In this document: positions 1 through 8,440 of the stretch, in pieces
Layout: each line of letters begins with the position of its first letter
Numbering within the stretch: the stretch's first letter is position 1
Origin: DAOSCP01 sp035379625
Lineage (GTDB): Bacteria; Bacteroidota; Ignavibacteria; Ignavibacteriales; DAOSCP01
Assembly: GCA_035379625.1 (NCBI GenBank)
Contig: DAOSVM010000022.1
Span: 1-42,614, forward strand
Length of the DNA: 42,614 nt
Direction: 5' to 3'
The notes under the pieces: generated by a model
Seen by the model: only the letters and a program-made list of their open reading frames with translations
Databases searched by the model: none
Told to the model about the DNA's origin: nothing
Position numbers and translations under genes: made by a program

Positions 1-99
1 GTTGAAATTAAAACTGGATTAGACTTATTTTATAGATTACCTGATAGTGTTGAAAATATAATAGAAAGTAGAGTTGTTTTATCAAATTGGCCAAAATAA
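1..99 (+). CDS. C-terminal fragment of a DNA/RNA non-specific endonuclease (NucA/EndoG type), 5' truncated
   Basis: An open frame runs from the first base to a TAA at 97-99 and gives 32 residues. It contains TGLDLFYRLPDSVENIIES, which resembles the C-terminal signature of DNA/RNA non-specific (beta-beta-alpha metal) endonucleases, where a 'TGLDFFPxLPDxIE' stretch precedes the end of the protein. The catalytic part lies upstream of the window, so activity cannot be judged. The stop directly abuts the stop of the convergent DedA gene, leaving no room for a separate terminator. The assignment rests on this short motif only. Confidence 0.55.
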   Translation, partial: VEIKTGLDLFYRLPDSVENIIESRVVLSNWPK

Positions 100-738
100 C
101 TATTTTTTTAATTTATGTTGTACTAATTTGATTATTCCTGGTAGAAAAGAAATAAAAATTATTGTTATTACAACAATAGAAAAGTTATTTTTAACAAAAG
201 GTAAATTACCGAACAAATAACCACCATATATAAATATTGCAACCCAAAGAATACCGCCGATTATATTATAAGAAATAAAATGAGAATATGTCATTTTACC
301 AATTCCTGCCACAAATGGGGCAAAAGTTCTAACAATAGGGACAAATCTAGCTAAAATTATAGTTATACCACCATATTTTTCATAAAATTCGTGTGTTTTA
401 TCTAGGTATTCTTTTTTTATAAATCTATTGTTATAAGAATATGCTTTTGTTCCAATTATTTTTCCAATAGAGTAATTAATTGAATCACCAATAATAGCAG
501 CTATACTAAGTAGAACAAATAAAAAATGAACATTTAAAGGACTTCCTTCGTGTGCTAAGGCGCCAGCTGCAAATAGTAAAGAATCACCAGGTAAAAATGG
601 TGTTACAACTAAACCTGTTTCGCAAAAAATGATTAAAAAAAGTATAAAATGAGTTAAAAAACCATAGTTACTAACAACTTCAAATAGGTGTTTATCTAAG
701 TGTAAAAAAAGATCAATTAAATAATAGATGAGTTCCAT
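100..738 (-). CDS. DedA family membrane protein
   Basis: A polytopic inner-membrane protein of the DedA/VTT (SNARE-associated) family, whose members act in membrane-lipid homeostasis (undecaprenyl phosphate or phospholipid translocation has been shown for some). The start is placed at the ATG giving MELIYYLIDLFLHLDKHL because this aligns with the N-terminus of E. coli DedA; an in-frame ATG 24 nt upstream (762) adds 8 residues. Family motifs are visible: a FCETGLVVTPFLPGDSLLF segment (re-entrant region with the conserved E and PGD), GDSINYSIGK, and FARFVPIVRTFAPFVAG-like helix-loop with the conserved Arg residues (LARFVPIVRTFAPFVAGIG). About 212 residues, the usual length. It converges on the nuclease fragment and is transcribed away from the alanine dehydrogenase-like gene. 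Confidence 0.88.
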   Translation of the reverse strand: MELIYYLIDLFLHLDKHLFEVVSNYGFLTHFILFLIIFCETGLVVTPFLPGDSLLFAAGALAHEGSPLNVHFLFVLLSIAAIIGDSINYSIGKIIGTKAYSYNNRFIKKEYLDKTHEFYEKYGGITIILARFVPIVRTFAPFVAGIGKMTYSHFISYNIIGGILWVAIFIYGGYLFGNLPFVKNNFSIVVITIIFISFLPGIIKLVQHKLKK

Positions 739-862
739 TGATAATATGAAATTATTAAACAAACAATATAAAAAAAAGGCAATTCAAAAAAAAATTTAAA
801 ATAAGTGAAAAAAATTATTTATTTTAATTTAACAAAGAATTAACATTTTAAAAAGGTCTAAT

Positions 863-1987
863 ATGCGTATAGGTATTCCAAAAGAAATTTCTATCGAAGA
901 AAAAAGAGTTGGTCTTACACCTGCGGCCGTAGATGCTCTTGTTAAAAATGGGCATACTGTATTTGTAGAAAGCAAGGCAGGGGAATCTTGCCATTTCACA
1001 GATGAAGAATACGAAAAAGCTGGTGCTAAAATTGTTTACTCAAGTGAAGAAGCATTCAAAAGGGCTGACATGGTTGTAAAAGTAGCTCCATTAACAGAAG
1101 AAGAAGTTGATTACATGTATGAAGGTCAAATTTTGTTTTCATTTCTTTATTTAATGATGAGTAAAAAAAATATAATACATGGCTTATTGGATAAAAAAAT
1201 TACTGCAATTGGTTATGAATTAATAACCAAAGATGGAAAAAATACGATATTACAAGCGATGAGTGAGATAGCCGGTCAGCTATCTATTAATGTAGCAGCA
1301 AAATTGTTAGAAAATTCAACAGATGTTTCAAAAGGAATTTTATTGGGGAGTGTTCCCGGTGTAAAACCAGCAAATGTTCTGATTATTGGCGGAGGTGTCG
1401 CTGGTATTGCCGCTGCAAGAACAGCTTTAACTAATGGGGCTAGAGTTACGATCCTGGATAAGAATATAAATAAACTACGTGAAATTGAGGAAAAATTTAA
1501 TAAAAATGTTACTACTTTAATATCAGCACCAATGATAATTCAAAGAGTATCGAAATACGCTGATGTTATTATAGGGGCTGTTAGTACAAATGAAAATAAT
1601 CAAGTACCAAAAATATTAACTTATAAGGACTTGGATAATTTAAAAAAAGGTACTGTCTTAATAGATTTGGCTATTGATCGCGGAGGGTGTTTTGAATCTA
1701 GCAGGCTAACCACTTTATCTAATCCTTATTTTATTGAAAAAGATATTATTCATTATTGTGTTCCTAATTTACCGGCTTTGGTTAGTCGTACTGCATCAAT
1801 TGCTTTAGCGAATAATACATATGAATTTATTTTCGATGTTGCTGATTTTGGCATAGAGCATCAGATTACAATTAATAATGATGTTACTAAAGGTATTTGT
1901 TTATATAATGGTAAATGTACAAATGAAACAATTGCTAAAATGTATAACCTTGAATATTTAAGATTGCATCCTTTTTCTAAGAATTAA
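863..1987 (+). CDS. ald: Alanine dehydrogenase / PNT-family oxidoreductase with altered active site
   Basis: A 374-residue member of the alanine dehydrogenase/transhydrogenase-alpha family; classical members convert L-alanine and NAD+ to pyruvate, NADH and ammonia in the cytoplasm. Seen: N-terminal GIPKEI with the substrate-binding Arg15 in KRVGLTP; a Rossmann NAD motif GGGVAGIAAAR near 176-186 with the following acidic Asp199; IDLAIDRGGCFESS near 267-280 with the conserved Asp; and PNLPALVSRTASIAL. Odd: where classical enzymes have KVKEP (catalytic Lys75) this protein has KVAPL, and where they have FTYLHL (catalytic His96) it has FSFLYL, so both residues appear replaced (Ala75, Tyr96). It may be a divergent dehydrogenase or act on another substrate. 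The CoA-transferase gene follows after 19 nt, suggesting co-transcription in amino-acid or organic-acid catabolism. Confidence 0.8.
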   Translation: MRIGIPKEISIEEKRVGLTPAAVDALVKNGHTVFVESKAGESCHFTDEEYEKAGAKIVYSSEEAFKRADMVVKVAPLTEEEVDYMYEGQILFSFLYLMMSKKNIIHGLLDKKITAIGYELITKDGKNTILQAMSEIAGQLSINVAAKLLENSTDVSKGILLGSVPGVKPANVLIIGGGVAGIAAARTALTNGARVTILDKNINKLREIEEKFNKNVTTLISAPMIIQRVSKYADVIIGAVSTNENNQVPKILTYKDLDNLKKGTVLIDLAIDRGGCFESSRLTTLSNPYFIEKDIIHYCVPNLPALVSRTASIALANNTYEFIFDVADFGIEHQITINNDVTKGICLYNGKCTNETIAKMYNLEYLRLHPFSKN

Positions 1988-2006
1988 TCTGGAGTAATAT
2001 TTATTT

Positions 2007-3347
2007 ATGGAAAATATTTTAAGAACACCTGGATGGATTAAAGATTACAATTCAAAACTTACATCTGCAGATGAAGCTGTTCAAGTTATAAAATCAGGTG
2101 ATGGAGTTTATATTCAACCTGGTTGCGCAGTTCCTTTTGAATTAATACGAGCTATGGTAAGAAGGAAAGATGAATTACGTGATGTTAAAATTTATCATAT
2201 TTTAGCAGTTGGTAAATTACCTTATATGGAACCGGGTATGGAAGAACATTTCAGGCATGTTGCTTTTTTTATTGGTCATAATACAAGAAAAGCTGTTAAT
2301 GAAGGAAGAGCAGATTTTGTACCATGTTTTTTACATGAAGTTCCTCTATACTTTAAGAATAAAGTTTATGATATTGATGTAGCTTTAATTCATGTTTCCC
2401 CTCCAGATGAACATGGATTTTGTAGTTATGGTGTTGACGTTGGATGTATTAAAACTCCTGCTGAAATGGCAAAAGTGATTATTGCACAAGTAAATCCTCA
2501 AATGCCTCGTACATTAGGTAACAGTTTTATTCATGTTAGTAAGATTAATTATTTTGTTGAACACGAAGAAAATCTAACAGAACTACCGCAAGTTGATGAA
2601 GATACATCGGAAGAGATGTTGAAAATTTACGATTCAATTGGTGAATATATTGCTGAATTAATTGAAGATGGTTCAACTTTACAAATGGGTATTGGGGCTA
2701 TACCTGATTCTGTTTTGAAGTTTATGCAAAATAAAAAAGATTTGGGCGTTCATACTGAAATGTTTTCGGATGGTTTGATAGATTTAATAGATAAAGGAAT
2801 TGTTAATGGTGAAAGAAAAACTATTCATCGTGGTAAAGTTATTGCAGGCTTTATTTTAGGCACAAAGAAAGCTTTTGATTATGCGCATAATAATCCTTTG
2901 TTGGAGTTCCATCCACAAGAATACGTTAATGATCCGTTTGTGGTTGCTCAAAATTATAAAATGGTTGCAATCAACTCTGCTATTGAAGTGGATATTACAG
3001 GCCAGGTATGTTCGGATTCCATTGGTACACGTTTATATAGTGGTTTTGGCGGGCAAGTAGATTTTATTCGTGGTGCTGCTCGTTCAAATGGTGGAAAACC
3101 AATAATAGCAATTCCATCTACTACTAAAGATCAAAGTATTTCCAGAATTAGTACAATGTTAAAACAAGGTGCTGGGGTTGTTACTTCAAGAGCAGATGTT
3201 CATTATGTTGTTACAGAATACGGAGTTGCTTCTTTGAATGGTAAATCGATTAGAGAAAGAATAAAACAACTCATTAATATAGCTCATCCTAAATTCAGAG
3301 ATGAATTGAGATTTTTTGCAAAAAAAACTTATAATTTGGAAGTATAA
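2007..3347 (+). CDS. Acetyl-CoA hydrolase / 4-hydroxybutyrate-type CoA-transferase
   Basis: A 446-residue family I CoA-transferase of the acetyl-CoA hydrolase/4-hydroxybutyrate CoA-transferase group, which move CoA between short-chain acyl-CoA and carboxylic acids through a glutamyl-CoA intermediate. Seen: HVSPPDEHGFCSYGVDV near 129-145; LQMGIGAIPDSVL near 225-237; HTEMFSDG with the likely nucleophile Glu251; GFGGQVDFIRGAARS near 347-361 (oxyanion/CoA-binding glycine loop); and VVTEYGVASLNGKSIRERI near the end. Full length for the family. It starts 19 nt after the alanine dehydrogenase-like gene with a GGAG upstream. A plausible role is recycling CoA during acetate, succinate or butyrate-type fermentation, but the acyl substrate cannot be read from sequence. 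A hairpin terminator follows at 3376-3408. Confidence 0.88.
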   Translation: MENILRTPGWIKDYNSKLTSADEAVQVIKSGDGVYIQPGCAVPFELIRAMVRRKDELRDVKIYHILAVGKLPYMEPGMEEHFRHVAFFIGHNTRKAVNEGRADFVPCFLHEVPLYFKNKVYDIDVALIHVSPPDEHGFCSYGVDVGCIKTPAEMAKVIIAQVNPQMPRTLGNSFIHVSKINYFVEHEENLTELPQVDEDTSEEMLKIYDSIGEYIAELIEDGSTLQMGIGAIPDSVLKFMQNKKDLGVHTEMFSDGLIDLIDKGIVNGERKTIHRGKVIAGFILGTKKAFDYAHNNPLLEFHPQEYVNDPFVVAQNYKMVAINSAIEVDITGQVCSDSIGTRLYSGFGGQVDFIRGAARSNGGKPIIAIPSTTKDQSISRISTMLKQGAGVVTSRADVHYVVTEYGVASLNGKSIRERIKQLINIAHPKFRDELRFFAKKTYNLEV

Positions 3348-3375
3348 ATCGAAATATTTCCATGCCCAACAAAAT

Positions 3376-3408
3376 AAAAGCAAGTGAGCGTAAGCGAGCT
3401 TGCTTTTT
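3376..3408 (+). terminator. Hairpin terminator with GNRA-type loop and tandem G-A mismatches (copy A)
   Basis: AAAAGCAAG (3376-3384) pairs with CTTGCTTTT (3399-3407), followed by T-rich sequence, 28 nt after the CoA-transferase stop. The 14-nt apex is not random: it can form a T-G wobble, a 5'-GA/3'-AG tandem, G-C and C-G pairs, and a GTAA (GNRA) loop. The same design recurs at 26294-26317 with base-pair substitutions that keep pairing. Both lie just upstream of a repeat element. Confidence 0.7.
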
Positions 3409-3427
3409 ATTTAAAAAAGCTTTCATT

Positions 3428-3965
3428 AGCTCAGACAGTGTAAGCTTAGCCCTTTGCAACTTTAGCAAAGCTGCAAGGGGCCAGCGGGCCGGATCGGCCC
3501 GCTTAAAATCTTTTCTTTGACAACCTTTACACAGAGCCGCCCTTTTAGACCTTAATATTCAAATCTTTCTCAAATGCGTGACAGCTTACAATTGATATGA
3601 GGTTTTTTATAATTTATTTGCATTTGCAATTATATAGCAATAGCAAATATATTGTATTTACAAATATATTATTGAAAATTACTATTATATCGTATATACA
3701 ATAATATCGTAAATACGAATATAATTTTAACGATTGCTCATATATCGTAAATCTAATAAATAATAATAACGATAATATTTTTACTCATTTTTTTTTGAGC
3801 TAATTATTCAAAGAAAAAAATAAAGCAATATTTAGTTATTTAGTTAAATGTAAAAATATTAAATATATTGGAAAAAATTTATTGGAATGTTTTTGGGAAA
3901 ATTATGGCTTTAGCCCGCCCGTGCGCCTTCGTGCGCACGGGCTTTATGCTTATACCGTCTGAGCT
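3428..3965 (+). repeat. MITE-like structured element, copy 1 (538 bp)
   Basis: This is the gene-free stretch between the CoA-transferase and the 63-residue gene. Left end AGCTCAGACAGTGTAAGC (3428-3445) is the imperfect reverse complement (16/18) of the right end GCTTATACCGTCTGAGCT (3948-3965). Just inside the left end lie hairpin 1 (GCCCTTTGCA...TGCAAGGGGC, 3449-3481, one wobble pair and an inner CTTT/AAAG stem) and hairpin 2 (AGCGGGCCG-GAT-CGGCCCGCT, 3483-3503). Inside the right end lies hairpin 3 (GCCCGTGCGC-CTTCGT-GCGCACGGGC, 3917-3942) preceded by TTTAGCCCGCCCG. The centre is AT-rich with iteron-like motifs at 3686-3720 and 3741-3757. No credible ORF and no transposase. No clear target-site duplication is visible. 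Other copies are at 11181-11631 and 26375-26842, in the same orientation. Confidence 0.85.
3686..3720 (+). repeat. Abutting iteron-like pair in element copy 1
   Basis: TATATCGTATATACAAT (3686-3702) is directly followed by AATATCGTAAATACGAAT (3703-3720), with the ATCGT cores 17 bp apart. A third related motif, TATATCGTAAATCTAAT, lies at 3741-3757. The same abutting pair occurs in copy 2. The tandem spacing suggests a protein-binding site in the element, but the protein is unknown. Confidence 0.6.
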
Positions 3966-3999
3966 ATAATCATAAAATGGCTTTTATTCAAGAGTATTA

Positions 4000-4191
4000 T
4001 TATAATGTTATTTCTCTTATCATTTCAAACATGCCTTCGAATAATAATTTATTAACGTCAGTTGGAGTTGGCTTTCCTTTTATGTGAATTGTTATTGTAG
4101 TTGGAGTAATATTTAAAACTTCAAATTCTACTGGTTCTGGTTTTAAACCTTTTTTTATTGCTCTATATTTTTTCCCTACTTTAAGCTCCAT
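4000..4191 (-). CDS. Small conserved-looking hypothetical protein (63 aa)
   Basis: I do not recognise this protein. The start is taken at the internal ATG giving MELKVGKKYRAIKKG, with GAGGTG about 6 nt upstream, rather than 6 nt earlier (4197). It is a soluble, charged, beta-rich looking 63-residue protein (KKGLKPEPVEFEVLNITPTT), with no membrane segment or signal peptide. A good promoter precedes it on the minus strand (-7 box TATATTTG at 4220-4227, TTG at 4248-4250), which supports a real gene. Its stop lies 34 bp from the right end of repeat element copy 1. It is separate from the histidine kinase upstream, whose stop is at 4266. Confidence 0.6.
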   Translation of the reverse strand: MELKVGKKYRAIKKGLKPEPVEFEVLNITPTTITIHIKGKPTPTDVNKLLFEGMFEMIREITL

Positions 4192-4219
4192 ATGCACCTC
4201 TTATTATTAATTTAATTTG

Positions 4220-4250
4220 CAAATATAATATAGAAACAAATCTATTGCAA
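4220..4250 (-). promoter_or_regulatory. Bacteroidota-type promoter for the 63-aa gene
   Basis: On the minus strand, TATATTTG (4227-4220) matches the -7 consensus TAnnTTTG, with TTG at 4250-4248 after a 20 bp spacer. It sits about 28 nt before the chosen start. Confidence 0.5.
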
Positions 4251-4265
4251 GATAAGTTTAAAAGT

Positions 4266-5816
4266 TTAGTTTGGTAGGGTAAAATAAAAAGTTGTTCCTT
4301 TATTTAATTCACTTTCGACCCAAATTTGTCCTGAATGTTTATTAATAAACTCTTTACATATTAATAAGCCTAAACCTGAACCAGATTCATTATTTGTACC
4401 TTGTTTTGTAACAATCATATCAAGTTTGAATAGTTGCTCAAGTGTTTGTTGTGACATTCCAGTGCCGAAATCTTTTATAAAAATTATTGCTTGGTGTTCA
4501 TCCTTTTGGGCATTAATTATGATTTTTCCGTTTGGGAATGAAAATTTAATCGCATTTCCTATTAAATTTTGCAATACAGATGCTAACATTTTTTCATCAG
4601 CTTTTACTTCTATATTATCATCAAAAGCTAATTGTATGTCAATTTCTTTTTGTAAAATATTACCTTTTAGCAAATTAATTACGTTATCAACAATATCTTT
4701 AAATTTATAAATTTTAGGATTAAATTCGATTCTTCCAGCTTGTATTCTTGAAAAACTGAGTAAATTAAGTAGCAATTTATAAGTATTATCAGTTACTTCT
4801 TTAGCTTGCTCTATAAAATATTTTATTTCTTCTTTTGATAAATCTTCAAATTCATCGTTTAAAATATTCATATATCCTAACAAAGCATTAAAAGGGCTAC
4901 GTAAATCATGGGCTAGTACAGAGAAAAATTTATCTTTTAAATCGATTGTTTTTTTAAGTTCAAATTGTGTTTTTTCTAGTTGTTGATTGACAAATAACAA
5001 ATCGCGAGTTCTTATTTCTAATAATTCTTTTGCATCTCTTAAAACATTTACTGTTTTATTTAATTCTTGCTCAATTAAATATTTATCAGTTATATCTTGG
5101 TAAATACCAATTTTGCCTATATTTGTATTATTATAAGTGATATATGTATTTATTACATTAATAGCTTTTTTCTCATTTATAAGGGCTATAGCGTTAAAAT
5201 AATTATCATCCTTCTTAATTATCTCTTTTATTTCGTAAGTAATAAGTTTCTTAATATCTTTGCCATATTCTATCTCATGTTCTAAATCTAAAATTTGATA
5301 TAGGATATCATTTGTATAAATAGCTTTATCATTGAGATTAGTTATTAGAATACCAATTGGGGCATTGTCTAAGATAGTTCGATATAAGTAAATATCATCA
5401 ATTATTGTTTTATCGATATTATTATTAAATAATAATAAATATTTATCATCTAAAGGTAATTTAATAAATAATGTAAAATATTTTTTGTTTGAATATTTAA
5501 GATTAAATTGAAGTTCTAAGTTGAATATATTAATTTGTTCTTTTACTAAATATTTTAAAAAATCTGCTTTTTGTTTGGATATAAATTTTAATAATTTATT
5601 CGAAATTATTTCGTCAGGGTTTGTTTGAAAAACTTCATAAAAGGTAGAGTTGGCAAAAGTTATGACAAAATCTTTTTCGAAAATAAGAATTGGGAAATTA
5701 GCTATATTGGAGAGAGTTTTTAAAATTAAAAACATATTCTCTTCATTGAGAATTTGCTGTTCTAAATTTTTTATAAAAGTTATAAGTTCATTTTTTGTTA
5801 ATTTCTGATAATCCAT
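4266..5816 (-). CDS. PAS-domain sensor histidine kinase (soluble, orphan)
   Basis: A 516-residue sensor kinase without membrane segments, so probably cytoplasmic. Domains in order: PAS 1 (about 35-130), PAS 2 (about 145-250, starting YRTILDNAPIGILITN), a coiled linker (about 250-295), a dimerisation/phosphoacceptor domain with FFSVLAHDLRSPFNALLGYM (phospho-accepting His303), and an ATPase domain with N box NLIGNAIKFSF (about 417-427), DFGTGM (449-454), GSGLGL (479-484) and a final GTTFYFTLPN. It lacks a receiver domain, and no response regulator is encoded nearby. The signal is unknown. The second kinase at 9212-11104 shares the same C-terminal half, so the two may be paralogues. Confidence 0.9.
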   Translation of the reverse strand: MDYQKLTKNELITFIKNLEQQILNEENMFLILKTLSNIANFPILIFEKDFVITFANSTFYEVFQTNPDEIISNKLLKFISKQKADFLKYLVKEQINIFNLELQFNLKYSNKKYFTLFIKLPLDDKYLLLFNNNIDKTIIDDIYLYRTILDNAPIGILITNLNDKAIYTNDILYQILDLEHEIEYGKDIKKLITYEIKEIIKKDDNYFNAIALINEKKAINVINTYITYNNTNIGKIGIYQDITDKYLIEQELNKTVNVLRDAKELLEIRTRDLLFVNQQLEKTQFELKKTIDLKDKFFSVLAHDLRSPFNALLGYMNILNDEFEDLSKEEIKYFIEQAKEVTDNTYKLLLNLLSFSRIQAGRIEFNPKIYKFKDIVDNVINLLKGNILQKEIDIQLAFDDNIEVKADEKMLASVLQNLIGNAIKFSFPNGKIIINAQKDEHQAIIFIKDFGTGMSQQTLEQLFKLDMIVTKQGTNNESGSGLGLLICKEFINKHSGQIWVESELNKGTTFYFTLPN

Positions 5817-5878
5817 TGTAAACTAAATATTATTGTAATTAAAATATAATTTAACAAAGAAAAATAATAATTTTTTTG

Positions 5879-5886
5879 TAATTTTG
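5879..5886 (+). promoter_or_regulatory. Candidate -7 box (TAnnTTTG) upstream of the GH94 gene
   Basis: TAATTTTG matches TAnnTTTG and lies about 51 nt before the GH94 start. No clear -33 TTTG is seen at the expected distance, so the support is partial. Confidence 0.35.
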
Positions 5887-5937
5887 ATAAATATAATAAA
5901 TTGCAATTTTAATTACAAATTATAATTCGGGGGGCTT

Positions 5938-8355
5938 ATGTCAAAAAAACTTTTTCCTAATGATTATGGATATTTTGATATTGAAGGAAATGAATATGTA
6001 ATTACAAATCCACGTACACCGAGGCCATGGTTTAATTATATGTGGAATGAAAATTATGCCGGTTTAATATCTCATACCGGTGGGGGATTTAGTTATTATA
6101 TTACACCAAGGGATAACAGATTAACGAGAATGAGATATAATTGTTTGCCTTGGGATCGTCCTGGAAGATATGTAATGGTGAAAGATTCAGATAACAAAAA
6201 ATATTTTTCTTTGAGTTGGGCCCCAACAATAGATATTAATTATGATTTTTATGAATGTAGACATGGCCAAGGATATACTAAAATTTCGACACAGTATAAT
6301 GAAATATATGGTGAAATATTATATTTTGTTCCTTTGGATGTTGATGCAGAGATATGGACAGTTAAAATAAAAAATTTAAGTGATAAAAAAAGAAAGCTAG
6401 AAATTTATAGTTTTGTTGAACTTTTAATGGGGAATGCATTAAATGATTTAATAAACCAGCCAAATGATAAACATTTTACGGATATTATTTTCAATAAAGA
6501 AACTCAAACACTAGAAGCAACAAGGAGGTATTGGGTACTCAATAAAAAAGTATCAGTAGCCCAACCGAATATAGATTGGCGATATAAAATTTATTTTAAA
6601 TCGACTTTACCAGTTAGTGGTTTTGATGGTTCATTAGATAATTTTATTGGACGTTGGAGAAGTGAAGCAAATCCGGAATCTGTTGAAAGTGGAATAATGA
6701 AGAATACGGAAATCACTGCAGGTGATCCTATTGCAGCTTTACAAAATATTATAGAAATTGAGCCACAACAGACTGTAGAATTTGCTATTATTATGGCTAT
6801 TGTTTCTAAAGACATTGATAAACCTTATGAACATCTTGATTGGAATAATTTAATAAAAATTGAAACATTAGATAAAAAATTTAATGATCTTAAATCTTAT
6901 TGGAAAGATTATTTATCTCATGTACAAGTTGAAACTCCTTCAGAGGAAATGAATTTAATGGTTAACATTTGGAATCAGTATCAAGCAGCTGTGACGTTTG
7001 ATATGGCGCGAAATTCTGGTTATTATCACGGTGGACTGCTCTTTGGTACAGGAATGAGGGATCAGTTTCAGGATATTTTAGGTATGGTTATAACGCATCC
7101 AGAAAGAGTTAGAAAAAGACTGCTTAATGCATTGAGATTTCAGTTTTCTGATGGTTCAACTCTTCATAACTTTTTCAAAATAACAAACTGGGGCGAAAAA
7201 ACAAATCATTCGGATACTCCATTGTGGATCCCATTTGGTATTATTGAATATTTGAACGAAACCGGAGATTTTACGATTTTAGATGAAATGGTAGAATTTT
7301 ATGATAATGGAATAGCTGATGTTTATACACATATGAAAAGAGCAATAGATTTTTGCCTTTCTGCTACTACACAAAGAGGATTACCAAAAATTATGAACGG
7401 TGATTGGAATGACACTCTGGATCATATAGGGCCACAAGGAAAAGGTGAAACCGTATGGGGTGGGATGTTTCTTGCTTATAACATCTTAAAAACATTTGAT
7501 TTGCTAAAATATAGAAAAGATTATGATACCTTACAGAGATGGCAGGTAGAATATGATAAATTAAAAGATGTTATTAATAAATATTGTTGGGATGGTGAAT
7601 GGTGGATTAGAGCTTTCCGTGATAACGGTGAACCAGTAGGCACTCATTTACATGATCAAGGGAAAATATTTATTAATTCACAAACATGGTCAGTTCTCTC
7701 TGATGTTGCGGATGAAGAAAGAGCCAGAAAATCAATGGAAAGTTTGAAAAAATACTTACTTAGAGATAAAGGTGTACAAATTTGTTGGCCTTCATTTACA
7801 AAGGTTGATGATTCTATTGGGCTTATCAGCAGGTGCGTACCAGGTAAAAAAGAAAACGGAGCAATTTTTAATCATGCTTCGTCTTGGGCAGTTTTAGCAC
7901 TTTTAGAAATAGGTGATATAGATTTGGCTGTTGATATTTACCATAGAATGCTACCAATTAATTCCGCTAAAAATATTGATCGTTACGAAGTTGAACCTTA
8001 CGTTTTTGCTGAGTATGTTACAAGCCCTGATCATCCAACTGAAGGGCAAGCTTCTCATTCTTGGCTAACAGGAACGGCTGTATGGATGTTGAGAATAGCA
8101 ACAGATCATATTCTCGGTTTTAAAACAAATTTAGATGGATTTATTATAGATCCAAAAATACCTAAACATTGGAAAGAACTAAAATATACTCGCAAGTTTA
8201 GAGGAAAAACTTTCAATATTTATATTAAAAATCCTAATAACAAAAACATTGGAGTTAGCTCACTAATCATTAATGGTGAGAAATTCAACTCCAACGAGGT
8301 GAAATTATCAAATATAAGTTCTGAAATTGTCAATATTGAAGCTACAATCGAATAA
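5938..8355 (+). CDS. GH94 glycoside phosphorylase (cellobiose / N,N'-diacetylchitobiose phosphorylase family)
   Basis: An 805-residue inverting phosphorylase that would split a beta-linked disaccharide with phosphate into a sugar 1-phosphate and a free sugar. It has the GH94 N-terminus (YGYFDIEGNEYVITNPRTP, TGGGFSYY, RHGQGYTKI), a helical barrel with FGTGMRDQFQDILGM near 369-383, and the general-acid motif GDWND with catalytic Asp492, followed by GKGETVWGGMFLAY. Length and Asp position match characterised chitobiose and cellobiose phosphorylases. No signal peptide, so cytoplasmic. Strong Shine-Dalgarno (CGGGGGG) before the ATG. No transporter or sugar-1-phosphate mutase neighbours, so the substrate (cellobiose, chitobiose, cellobionate or other) is open. 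A strong terminator follows, so it is monocistronic. Confidence 0.88.
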   Translation: MSKKLFPNDYGYFDIEGNEYVITNPRTPRPWFNYMWNENYAGLISHTGGGFSYYITPRDNRLTRMRYNCLPWDRPGRYVMVKDSDNKKYFSLSWAPTIDINYDFYECRHGQGYTKISTQYNEIYGEILYFVPLDVDAEIWTVKIKNLSDKKRKLEIYSFVELLMGNALNDLINQPNDKHFTDIIFNKETQTLEATRRYWVLNKKVSVAQPNIDWRYKIYFKSTLPVSGFDGSLDNFIGRWRSEANPESVESGIMKNTEITAGDPIAALQNIIEIEPQQTVEFAIIMAIVSKDIDKPYEHLDWNNLIKIETLDKKFNDLKSYWKDYLSHVQVETPSEEMNLMVNIWNQYQAAVTFDMARNSGYYHGGLLFGTGMRDQFQDILGMVITHPERVRKRLLNALRFQFSDGSTLHNFFKITNWGEKTNHSDTPLWIPFGIIEYLNETGDFTILDEMVEFYDNGIADVYTHMKRAIDFCLSATTQRGLPKIMNGDWNDTLDHIGPQGKGETVWGGMFLAYNILKTFDLLKYRKDYDTLQRWQVEYDKLKDVINKYCWDGEWWIRAFRDNGEPVGTHLHDQGKIFINSQTWSVLSDVADEERARKSMESLKKYLLRDKGVQICWPSFTKVDDSIGLISRCVPGKKENGAIFNHASSWAVLALLEIGDIDLAVDIYHRMLPINSAKNIDRYEVEPYVFAEYVTSPDHPTEGQASHSWLTGTAVWMLRIATDHILGFKTNLDGFIIDPKIPKHWKELKYTRKFRGKTFNIYIKNPNNKNIGVSSLIINGEKFNSNEVKLSNISSEIVNIEATIE

Positions 8356-8357
8356 AT

Positions 8358-8391
8358 TAAAACTGCCACTTAATTGTGGCAGTTTTTTTTT
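8358..8391 (+). terminator. Rho-independent terminator after the GH94 gene
   Basis: AAAACTGCCAC, loop TTAATT, GTGGCAGTTTT, then a T run, directly after the stop at 8355. Confidence 0.9.
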
Positions 8392-8440
8392 ATAATTTCT
8401 TATAATTTAATTACATTTAAATTAAAAAAATAAGGAATTT

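Noticed and set aside
3186..3383. 65-residue open frame on the minus strand over the CoA-transferase end
   Set aside because: It is antisense to a clearly coding region and runs into the terminator; no ribosome-binding site or family match.
3428..3965. Integron attC site or cassette
   Set aside because: The ends lack the GTTRRRY/RYYYAAC core sites, there is no integrase gene, and no cassette ORF lies between copies.
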